IMG/VR virus record: IMGVR_UViG_3300034073_005278
Location: 1-24,252 of that record
DNA length: 24,252 nucleotides
Strand: one strand, 5' to 3'
Origin: a virus
Both the position numbers and the translations under genes were made by a program. Under the pieces are notes generated by a model. That model was not told the origin of the DNA, ran no database searches, and saw nothing but the letters and a program-made list of their open reading frames with translations. Below, piece by piece: positions 1-6,355 of this stretch. The stretch's first letter is position 1, and every line of letters begins with the position of its first letter.

Positions 1-62
1 CGCCACAGTGGCGGGAGAACATGATTGCAGGCGTCAAGAAAAGATGGGAAAGGTACAGAAAA

Positions 63-539
63 ATGAAAAATGAAAATACTTTTGGTAAAAAACTTGCATG
101 CTATCTCGCTAGCGGTTGGTTTTCGCCTGATCAGGACAAGCAGTTGACAAAGCTTGAGGCTGTCTTCGACAGTCGAGCTGAATGGATCTCTCTGGCTTCG
201 CCACGAAGGATCTTCGTCTGCCCACCAGACGCATCCTTGGAGGTCCAGGACAATGTCTTCAACGGCAATGTTGAACACATCAAGAAGGCAGACTTCTGCC
301 TCGTCAACACGACATATCGTGACATCGGCACGATCTGGGAGGCCGGCGCTGCATATGCCTACGGCACAAAGATCGTTTACTTCTGCGAAAATCTTCCACC
401 TGGTGCAAAGTTCAACCTAATGCTCAGTAGATCAGGTATCAAGGTTTGTACTACATTTGAGCAGCTTGAAGACTACCTTGAAAGGTGCAAGGCCGCCGGT
501 GAGATGTTATACGAGCCCTACGACAAGGAAATTGAGTGA
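63..539 (+). CDS. Nucleoside 2-deoxyribosyltransferase-like protein
   Basis: This family moves 2-deoxyribose between bases in nucleotide salvage, or hydrolyses deoxynucleotides. The sequence shows the family's opening strand and loop (YLASGWFSPDQ) and the signature DIGTIWEAGAAYAYGTK, in which the Glu is the expected nucleophile. The length of 158 aa fits the family. I chose ATG 63 because GGAAAGG (47-53) sits 9 bases upstream and the domain begins soon after it. ATG 21, in the same frame with GGGAG 3 bases upstream, is an alternative that adds 14 basic residues. The frame is open to the window edge, so a longer protein cannot be excluded. An upstream gene probably ends here, either at TGA 22-24 or at TGA 71-73; the latter would overlap ATG 63. 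A terminator follows. With the thymidine kinase and dCMP deaminase downstream it suggests deoxynucleotide supply. Confidence 0.8.
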   Translation: MKNENTFGKKLACYLASGWFSPDQDKQLTKLEAVFDSRAEWISLASPRRIFVCPPDASLEVQDNVFNGNVEHIKKADFCLVNTTYRDIGTIWEAGAAYAYGTKIVYFCENLPPGAKFNLMLSRSGIKVCTTFEQLEDYLERCKAAGEMLYEPYDKEIE

Positions 540-550
540 GTTATAACTCA
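537..550. repeat. 14-bp perfect palindrome over a stop codon
   Basis: TGAGTTATAACTCA reads identically on both strands and includes the TGA stop of the deoxyribosyltransferase gene. It lies 18 bases before the terminator stem. It could be an operator half-site pair or chance; no second copy was seen in the window. Confidence 0.45.
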
Positions 551-567
551 TCGCTGAACTAACTTCG

Positions 568-597
568 AAGGCCATTGTGAAAATCGATGGCCTTTTT
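568..597 (+). terminator. Rho-independent terminator
   Basis: AAGGCCAT (568-575) pairs perfectly with ATGGCCTT (587-594) around an 11-base loop and runs into five T (593-597). It separates the deoxyribosyltransferase gene from the homing-endonuclease locus, so the latter needs its own promoter or read-through. Confidence 0.8.
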
Positions 598-621
598 AGC
601 ATTTGTATATATGTATTTTTC

Positions 622-930
622 ATGGACACAATAGATACACCAAAAATTGTATGCGAGATTTGCAATACTGCGTTTACACACAAGAACATACAGATAAGAA
701 CGTGCAGTAAAAAATGCAGTTATGAGCTGAGAAATAAAACAAGACATCATGTAAAGCATGAACCTGTTGAAAAGAAATGCATTGAATGTCTTGAACCCTT
801 CCAAGACTATAGTAAAAAGAAGTTAGTGATCAAATGCCAAAATTGCGTTTATGCAAACATGGCATCAAAAGAAAACAGAACGGAAGTTATCATCAAACAG
901 ACGAAAGAAAATTACAGCAAAGCCTGCTGA
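622..930 (+). CDS. Zinc-finger module of a split homing endonuclease (HE1a)
   Basis: This 102-aa protein has two cysteine clusters. The first is CEIC followed by CSKKC, and the second is CIEC followed by CQNC. Both are of the zinc-ribbon type seen at the start of many phage homing endonucleases. The intact endonuclease at 3295-4182 carries four clusters of the same style fused to its nuclease domain, which suggests this is the detached DNA-binding part of one enzyme. Its stop (TGA 928-930) overlaps the next start as TGATG. That means either translational coupling or an old frameshift in one gene. No clear Shine-Dalgarno precedes ATG 622. An in-frame GTG at 577 lies inside the terminator and was not chosen. 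Base composition is visibly AT-rich compared with dnaE. The zinc-finger call is from motif reading only. Confidence 0.6.
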   Translation: MDTIDTPKIVCEICNTAFTHKNIQIRTCSKKCSYELRNKTRHHVKHEPVEKKCIECLEPFQDYSKKKLVIKCQNCVYANMASKENRTEVIIKQTKENYSKAC

Positions 931-1541
931 TGAAACGTCTTCATCAGGAAAGAGATTTTATCTCTGATGAAGGCATACGTCAATTGTCAGAGAAAGCCAA
1001 AAGCAGGTGGCGGTCAGATGATTATAGATCGAGCGTCAAGAAGCGCAACTTAGAGAAATATGGTGTAGAGCATTGGACGAAAACTGAAGAGGCTAGGAAA
1101 CAACTCAGCGAAAGATCAAAAAAATATAGGGCCTCAGATGAAACGAAGCAGAAGATGAGGGTTAGCGCTGCTAAACGCCTACGTGAAGGTCGTAATTTGC
1201 ACCCATTCCACGGCAAGGGTGGGTACAGACAAGACATTGATCTTTACGTAAGAAGCAGATGGGAGGCTAACTTTGCGAGATATTTGCTTTTGACGAATCA
1301 AAAATTTGAGTATGAAAAAGTGAGTTTTTCGCTTCGAGACGGAAGAACATATACACCTGATTTTAAAGTTGAAAATATGCTGTATGAAATCAAAGGATGG
1401 TGGACGCAAGCTGCAAAAGAAAAATTTAAAATCTTTAAGGAAGATTATCCTGAAACCGTCGTGCAAATAATAGACGAGGCAAGGTACAATCAGATCCAGG
1501 ATCAGTACGCTGCTTTGATTCCGAATTGGGAATATAAATGA
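930..1541 (+). CDS. Nuclease module of a homing endonuclease, PD-(D/E)XK/Vsr-like (HE1b)
   Basis: The protein has 203 aa. The N-terminal half is basic and helical with repeated segments of NUMOD type (RQLSEKAKSRW..., KQLSERSKKY..., and the phage-endonuclease phrase EKYGVEHW), likely DNA binding. The C-terminal half has a nuclease core: Glu112 in RSRWEANFAR, Asp144 in YTPDF, and Glu153-x-Lys155 in YEIKG. The same residues recur in the endonuclease at 3295-4182. ATG 930 is in TGATG overlap with HE1a. The frame is also open upstream to an ATG at 834, but that reading lacks the CxxC pattern seen in the other frame. The stop overlaps the dnaE start as ATGA (1538-1541). It would cut a specific target to mobilise itself or the neighbouring locus. 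The exact family (EDxHD/Vsr-like versus PD-(D/E)XK) is uncertain. Confidence 0.65.
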   Translation: MKRLHQERDFISDEGIRQLSEKAKSRWRSDDYRSSVKKRNLEKYGVEHWTKTEEARKQLSERSKKYRASDETKQKMRVSAAKRLREGRNLHPFHGKGGYRQDIDLYVRSRWEANFARYLLLTNQKFEYEKVSFSLRDGRTYTPDFKVENMLYEIKGWWTQAAKEKFKIFKEDYPETVVQIIDEARYNQIQDQYAALIPNWEYK

Positions 1542-3253
1542 CCAACATTCTTAGGCCACCTACACATTTCATCAGCCTTCACTCACACTCACATTTTAGC
1601 ACTTATGACGGCCTGGGGCAGCCATCAGATCACATTGATTTTTGTGTCCAAAATGGATTGTCAGGTTGGTCTCTTACCGACCATGGCAACGGCAACGGAT
1701 TGGCCCACGCCCATGCCCATGCCAAAAAGATCATCAAGTCGAAAGGGCACAAGTTCAGGCAGCTCTACGGCGTTGAGTTCTATTTCGTTCCTGATTTGGC
1801 CGATTGGAAGGTCAGGTACGACCTCTCCAAGAAAGAAGACTCCAAGAAGGGCGATGACGAAGAAGAAGCAGGTCTGGTCGTCGAGGACGCCGATGAGACA
1901 CGTTCCGACAGCGATCGATTCGTCGATGTCAACAAGCGTTACCACCTTGTGGTGGTCGCGAAGAACAACGTAGGCCTTTCCAACCTGTTCACTCTCGTCA
2001 AGAAGAGCTACGTCGACGGTTTCTATAAGTTTCCTCGAATTGACTTCAAGTTGCTGAAAGAGCATGGGGCAGGTCTGGTCGTTTCGACTGCCTGCGTCGG
2101 TGGTTATCCCAGCGGCATTATCTATAGCGAGTTTGGCGACAAGAAGTTCGCTGAGCTAGACCCATCATTGGTCGACGATGAAGTCGTGAGGGGCAGGATC
2201 AGAAACAAGCTGGAGAACGTCGTCGATCGATTCGTCGATTGTGTTGGACACGAAAACTTCTTCCTAGAACTTCAGTTCAACAAGCTGCCTGCCCAGGACC
2301 TGACCAACAGGATGATGATCGAGACAGCTGCATCGACAGGCTGCAAGCTTCTTTCCACCGCAGACTCACACTATCCAGAACCTGCCCTGTGGGAGGCCAG
2401 GGAGATCTATCGACAGCTACAACCTGGTCGCATGAAGATTGGTGTAGAACCTAAGCCTCTTCCTAAGTTCGAGGAACTGAAGTGTGAGCTGTACCCAAAG
2501 AACGCTCAACAGATGTGGGACGAATATCTGGGACGCCGTGAAGCCTATGATTGGTACAAGGGAACAGAAGACGTCGTCCGAACCTCCATGGAGAATGGTC
2601 ACGACATTGCCTGGAACCTTTGTGAGGAGATCTGGTTCGACACATCGGCCAAGCTTCCCACCTTCGGAACACCTGAAAAATCAGGCTTCAAGCAACTTGT
2701 CGACCTCGTCAAGGAAGGTTTGGTCGCCGAAGGCCTTGACAAGAAGCCTGACTACGTCGCCCGTGCCAAGATGGAGTTGGACGACATCAAGTACCTGAAG
2801 TCTGAGGACTACTTCTTGACGCTTCAGAAGGTTTTCAAGTTGGCCGAAAATCGAACGTTGCCTGGTTCAGGCCGTGGCTCAGGTGCAGGTTCACTCGTCA
2901 ACTACCTGCTAGGCATTACCCACGTCGATCCCCTCAAATATGACCTGCTGTGGGAGAGGTTCATGGGTCGCCACCGCTGTTTAGATCCAGCTACATTGGT
3001 GAAAATGTCAAGTGGGGATCAAATCCCTATCAGTTCTGTCAATGTAGGTGATGAAGTGGTGACAGGTCATAATCGCTCTCAGAAGGTGAAGTCTAAGTTT
3101 GTCACGAAACACAAGAAGCTTATGAAGCTTACTATTGGCAATCAAATCATCACGTGTTCTCCTAATCATCGTTGGATTGTACTTCGTGATGGTTTGGAAG
3201 TTGAAGTAACCGCAGATCAAATTCTTACAACAGATTTGATTAGAAAGCTCTAA
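1538..3253 (+). CDS. dnaE: DNA polymerase III alpha subunit, N-terminal half fused to split-intein N-half
   Basis: This is the first 480 residues of a bacterial-type replicative polymerase (family C), followed by 91 residues of intein. The PHP domain opens the protein. All nine metal-ligand positions of active PHP exonucleases look filled: His15, His17 and Asp24 (LHSHSHFSTYDG), His49 (LTDHGN), Glu in GVEFYF, His in HLVVVA, Cys in TACVGG, and Asp and His in TADSHY. Metal-dependent proofreading is therefore plausible, unlike in E. coli DnaE. The start of the palm follows (GSGRGSGAGSLVNYLLGIT, LLWERF). The extein stops at Arg480, just before the catalytic aspartates, and Cys481 begins the intein. 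ATG 1538 overlaps the endonuclease stop. A tandem TAA TAA ends the ORF. The other half is at 4118-6355, and the polymerase needs trans-splicing to be complete. Confidence 0.95.
   Translation: MTNILRPPTHFISLHSHSHFSTYDGLGQPSDHIDFCVQNGLSGWSLTDHGNGNGLAHAHAHAKKIIKSKGHKFRQLYGVEFYFVPDLADWKVRYDLSKKEDSKKGDDEEEAGLVVEDADETRSDSDRFVDVNKRYHLVVVAKNNVGLSNLFTLVKKSYVDGFYKFPRIDFKLLKEHGAGLVVSTACVGGYPSGIIYSEFGDKKFAELDPSLVDDEVVRGRIRNKLENVVDRFVDCVGHENFFLELQFNKLPAQDLTNRMMIETAASTGCKLLSTADSHYPEPALWEAREIYRQLQPGRMKIGVEPKPLPKFEELKCELYPKNAQQMWDEYLGRREAYDWYKGTEDVVRTSMENGHDIAWNLCEEIWFDTSAKLPTFGTPEKSGFKQLVDLVKEGLVAEGLDKKPDYVARAKMELDDIKYLKSEDYFLTLQKVFKLAENRTLPGSGRGSGAGSLVNYLLGITHVDPLKYDLLWERFMGRHRCLDPATLVKMSSGDQIPISSVNVGDEVVTGHNRSQKVKSKFVTKHKKLMKLTIGNQIITCSPNHRWIVLRDGLEVEVTADQILTTDLIRKL
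2978..3250 (+). other. Split intein, N-terminal half (Int-N, 91 aa)
   Basis: The segment starts with Cys in CLDPATLV (block A nucleophile) and includes VGDEVVTG. It ends with a block B region (TIGNQIITCSPNHRWIV) that holds the conserved His. The flanking extein residues are RHR. The ORF ends about 36 residues after block B, as is typical of the N-half of a split, endonuclease-free intein. The partner Int-C is at 4118-4273 and together they make a 143-aa minimal intein. Confidence 0.92.
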
Positions 3254-3255
3254 TA

Positions 3256-3290
3256 AGAATATGTATTCTCGGTAAACATTCCCGGGAATG
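3256..3290. promoter_or_regulatory. Two inverted repeats in front of the inserted endonuclease gene
   Basis: AGAATA-TG-TATTCT (3256-3269) and the perfect 14-bp palindrome CATTCCCGGGAATG (3277-3290) fill the gap between the Int-N stop and the endonuclease ATG at 3295. In RNA the second can fold as a 5-bp stem with a CCGG loop. It would cover GGGAAUG, the only Shine-Dalgarno-like sequence for that gene, so it may lower its translation. Operator function is the alternative. Confidence 0.5.
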
Positions 3291-3294
3291 CTAT

Positions 3295-4182
3295 ATGAAA
3301 AAGACATTACAGTGCCTACATTGCAGTAAGCAATTTGAAGTTTTTTATGAGATGGGTGACCAAGGCAGCTTGAATGCTTGCAAACGCAAGTATTGCTCGA
3401 AATCCTGTAAAAGAAATTTCAATAAAGCACACCCAACATCAGACCAAAAAGTCGCCTTGAACTGCATGCAATGCAGCACTGTTTTCTATAGGCCTTTATC
3501 GCAGTCGTTGACAGCTAAATTTTGCAGCAGAGAATGCATTCATAAGTCGACGCATAGATTTTGCAGCACATGTAAATCACAGATATCAAGTAGAATACGT
3601 GATGGAATTTGTTATGACTGTCGTCTTTCTGCACGAAGAATTTCTTTTAAATGTGAAGTATGTGCCAAAACTTGGCAGGATCTTCCTTCAAATTCAAAAA
3701 GATTTTGTTCGCGTAATTGTCAATGGCATGCTCAATCGTCAGGTCTTGTTAAGTTGGCCACGCATGGTAGGTGCGGATTCAGAAGTGATTTAAACGATGG
3801 CAATTACTACAAAAGTTCTCTTGAGGCAGATTTTGCGCGAGTATGTCGGTACAGAGGCCACAATTATCATTACGAACACAAAACATTCGAATTGACAATA
3901 AAAGGAAAGAAAATTTTCTATACACCCGATTTTTACTTGCCAGAGCAGAACCTCTACATTGAGATGAAGGGAAATCGACGTGATCATCGATACGATTCGA
4001 ACCTGAACTGTGCAGAAGAATTGAAAAAATTAGGAATCAACATTCGTGTAAACTTGATGTCAGAGTTTTATGATGACATTAAGGGGCTTGACATTCAAAA
4101 CATCGAAGGCTTCAATTATGATGGAACAAAATCACTTATTCAACTACGTCCCGGTCACAGCAATCGAAGTACTAGAACTTGA
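3295..4182 (+). CDS. Free-standing zinc-finger homing endonuclease in the dnaE break (HE2)
   Basis: The protein has 295 aa. Four cysteine clusters span about residues 1-155: CLHC...CSKSC, CMQC...CSREC, CSTC...CYDC and CEVC...CSRNC. A nuclease domain follows with Glu177 (SSLEADFAR), Asp212 (YTPDFYL) and Glu223-x-Lys225 (YIEMKG). This is the same core as in the endonuclease at 930-1541. The gene is in a different frame from both polymerase halves and its 3' end overlaps the start of the second half by 65 bases. Its place between Int-N and Int-C matches the 'fractured gene' arrangement first described from marine metagenomes. It probably cuts unbroken or unoccupied dnaE alleles to spread the insertion, but no cleavage site is shown by the sequence. 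It is AT-rich compared with the exteins on either side. Confidence 0.85.
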   Translation: MKKTLQCLHCSKQFEVFYEMGDQGSLNACKRKYCSKSCKRNFNKAHPTSDQKVALNCMQCSTVFYRPLSQSLTAKFCSRECIHKSTHRFCSTCKSQISSRIRDGICYDCRLSARRISFKCEVCAKTWQDLPSNSKRFCSRNCQWHAQSSGLVKLATHGRCGFRSDLNDGNYYKSSLEADFARVCRYRGHNYHYEHKTFELTIKGKKIFYTPDFYLPEQNLYIEMKGNRRDHRYDSNLNCAEELKKLGINIRVNLMSEFYDDIKGLDIQNIEGFNYDGTKSLIQLRPGHSNRSTRT

Positions 4183-4273
4183 TGCTGAAGTCGATCTAAT
4201 CGACATTGAAGTCGAAAACGATCACACATTTTTTGTGTCTCAGGATGGGACGAATTTTGTTCTAACCCATAAC
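4118..4273 (+). other. Split intein, C-terminal half (Int-C, 52 aa)
   Basis: Block F is DIEVENDHTFFV, and block G is FVLTHN with the penultimate His and terminal Asn. The +1 extein residue is Ser (4274-4276). These are the residues needed for class 1 splicing with Cys at the other junction. Its coding start lies inside the 3' end of the endonuclease gene. Confidence 0.92.
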
Positions 4274-6355
4274 TCAGGTTATCCTGACATCGACACCGAC
4301 GTCGGCGACCGTGACAAGCTGATCGAAGCAGCCAGAGAAATCTTCGGTAACGACGCTGTCGTCCCTGTCTCCAACTTCAATACCCTGAAACTGAAGTCGC
4401 TCGTCAAGGACGTCTCCAAGTTCTACGGAGTTCCTTTCGACGAGGTCAACGCTGTCACAGGCCCACTCGAGCGTGAAGTGGAGCAAAAGTCGCGCGATCC
4501 CAACATGGAAAAATCCATGTTCGTCCTGAAGCATGAGGACTGTATGGAACACTCCGAGAACTACAGGAACTTCATGGAAAAGTATCCTCAGGTCGAGGAG
4601 AAGATCAGGACACTGTTCATGATGAACCGCTCGGTCGGCCGTCACGCCGGCGGTGTCCTGATCTGTCCTCAGCTCGAGAAGCACATGCCTCTCATCACCG
4701 TTCGAGGTGAGCTTCAGACGCCGTGGACTGAAGGTGTCAATATTCGAAACCTTGAGGAGAATGGATTCCTCAAGTTCGACTTCCTCGGCATCAAGCAGAT
4801 GAAGATGGTGGAGGATTGCATCGCTCGAATCCTGAAACGGGAGCTAGGTCGTGAACCGATCTTCGAAGAGATCAAGAAGTTCTATGATGAGAAGCTCAAC
4901 TGTCGATACGTCGAACCAAACGACGACAAGGTCCTGAACCACGTCTATCGCAGCAATCGATGGCCAGGCATCTTCCAGTTCACATCCGAAGGCGCTCGGA
5001 AGTTCTGTCATGAGGTCCAGCCGACCTCGATCGAAGACATCGGCGTCGTCACTGCCATCTATCGCCCAGGTCCACTCAAGGCCAACGTTCACAAGAAGTA
5101 CGTCGAAGCCAAGAAGGACGCCTCCAAGGCGCAGTACGATCACCCTACCATCAAGGATGTTCTTGGCACGACCTACGGGTTCATTGCCTTCCAGGAGCAA
5201 TTCATGATGTTGGCACAGAAGCTCGCAGGATTCTCACCAGGTGAATCCGACAAGATGCGCAAGACTCTTGTCAAGAAGGACCTGACGTCCCTTGGCAAGA
5301 AGTCCGAAGAGAAAGAGGCCTTGGAAAAGAAGTTCATCGACGGCTGCATCACCGTCAGCGGCATGGAAAGGTTCAAGGCGAAGGAGCTGTTCGACAAGAT
5401 CGCGTTCTTCTCGTTGTATGGTTTCAACAAGTCCCACGCAATTGCCTATGCAATCGATTCGTACTACGGTGCCTGGTTGATGACCTACTATGAGACCGAT
5501 TGGCTGGCAACATGTCTTCAGTCTGAAAATGCCAACGTTGAAGGCCTGGCATGGATGATCTCAGAGATCAAGCAGCTCGGCTACAAGACCTCGACGCCTG
5601 ATATCAACCACTCTACGAACGAATGGACGTGGTCCGAGAAGCTTCACGCTTTCGTCCCGCCCCTGTCTTCGTTGAAGGGAGTCGGTGAGTCAGCCGTCGA
5701 GGAGATCATTGCAAATCGTCCATACAAGTCGATCGAGGACATGCTGTGGACGCCGGATGGCGTGTGGCGCCACTCCAAGTTCAACAAGAAGGCCATCGAC
5801 GCCCTGTTGAAGATGGAAGCCTTTGAGTCGCTGAGGGATCCTGAAACGTGCATCTGGGGCAACTACAGGCAGCTTCACTTCGCAATCGTTGAAAACATGG
5901 ATACCATCAAAAAATCCACGAAAAAAGATCCGCTGTCTGGTCAGAAGAAATTCTTTGAATTATTGGAGTCGTCACGAGAGATGCCCGATTGGACCCGTAT
6001 CGAGAAGATCGAGAACAAGATTTCTTGCTCCGGCACGATGGACATTAGCATGTGTGTTGAGTATGATATATTGCAACGTTTGCAGAACAAGGGAATTAGG
6101 TCCCTTGACGAGATTGATGGAACAGATATTTACTGGTTTGTCGTAAAGAACTCCATTCCAAAGACGACAAAGAATGGAAAGGCATACCTGCTGCTGGAGG
6201 CATTGAGTCCTTCAGGCAAGGTTTCAAAGATCTTCTGTTGGAAATGGGATGGAGAACGGCAGATTGCGCCTTACACGCTGTGTTTGGCTGAGGTTTCTAA
6301 GTCTGACTTTGGAATGTCCACTACATTTTGGAAATTGAATGAGGTTGATCAATGA
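4118..6355 (+). CDS. dnaE: DNA polymerase III alpha subunit, C-terminal half fused to split-intein C-half
   Basis: The first 52 residues are Int-C and the next 693 are extein. The extein begins SGYPDIDTDVGDRD. Its second and third aspartates match the E. coli DnaE catalytic pair, and the third catalytic Asp is in KFDFLG. Other DnaE landmarks are RSVGRHAGGVLI, AIYRPGPL, FQEQFM, YGFNKSHAIAYA, a helix-hairpin-helix-like SLKGVGESAVEEI and a C-terminal OB-like region (WFVVKNSIPKTTKNGKAYLLLE). Added to the N-half this makes an 1173-aa polymerase, close to the 1160 aa of E. coli. ATG 4118 is preferred because GAAGG (4105-4109) lies 8 bases upstream. ATG 4121 follows at once, and in-frame starts at 4070 and 4073 lie deeper in the endonuclease gene. 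The final 150 codons look more AT-rich than the core. Unspliced, this half lacks the PHP domain and the start of the palm. Confidence 0.95.
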   Translation: MMEQNHLFNYVPVTAIEVLELDAEVDLIDIEVENDHTFFVSQDGTNFVLTHNSGYPDIDTDVGDRDKLIEAAREIFGNDAVVPVSNFNTLKLKSLVKDVSKFYGVPFDEVNAVTGPLEREVEQKSRDPNMEKSMFVLKHEDCMEHSENYRNFMEKYPQVEEKIRTLFMMNRSVGRHAGGVLICPQLEKHMPLITVRGELQTPWTEGVNIRNLEENGFLKFDFLGIKQMKMVEDCIARILKRELGREPIFEEIKKFYDEKLNCRYVEPNDDKVLNHVYRSNRWPGIFQFTSEGARKFCHEVQPTSIEDIGVVTAIYRPGPLKANVHKKYVEAKKDASKAQYDHPTIKDVLGTTYGFIAFQEQFMMLAQKLAGFSPGESDKMRKTLVKKDLTSLGKKSEEKEALEKKFIDGCITVSGMERFKAKELFDKIAFFSLYGFNKSHAIAYAIDSYYGAWLMTYYETDWLATCLQSENANVEGLAWMISEIKQLGYKTSTPDINHSTNEWTWSEKLHAFVPPLSSLKGVGESAVEEIIANRPYKSIEDMLWTPDGVWRHSKFNKKAIDALLKMEAFESLRDPETCIWGNYRQLHFAIVENMDTIKKSTKKDPLSGQKKFFELLESSREMPDWTRIEKIENKISCSGTMDISMCVEYDILQRLQNKGIRSLDEIDGTDIYWFVVKNSIPKTTKNGKAYLLLEALSPSGKVSKIFCWKWDGERQIAPYTLCLAEVSKSDFGMSTTFWKLNEVDQ

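Noticed and set aside
834-929. Extension of the nuclease ORF upstream to ATG 834
   Set aside because: The overlapping frame shows a conserved CxxC cluster there, and the ATG at 930 in TGATG with the zinc-module stop is a better start.
904-930. Programmed -1 frameshift joining the two endonuclease modules
   Set aside because: No X-XXY-YYZ slippery heptamer is present in the right phase and no strong stem follows. TGATG reinitiation or a mutation explains the layout better.
1661-2065. Reverse-strand open frame opposite the PHP domain
   Set aside because: The forward strand codes a recognised domain with all metal ligands, and the reverse translation has no recognisable feature.
4274-4684. Reverse-strand open frame of 136 codons opposite dnaE
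   Set aside because: It is the complement of strongly conserved polymerase sequence in GC-rich codons and shows no domain or ribosome site.
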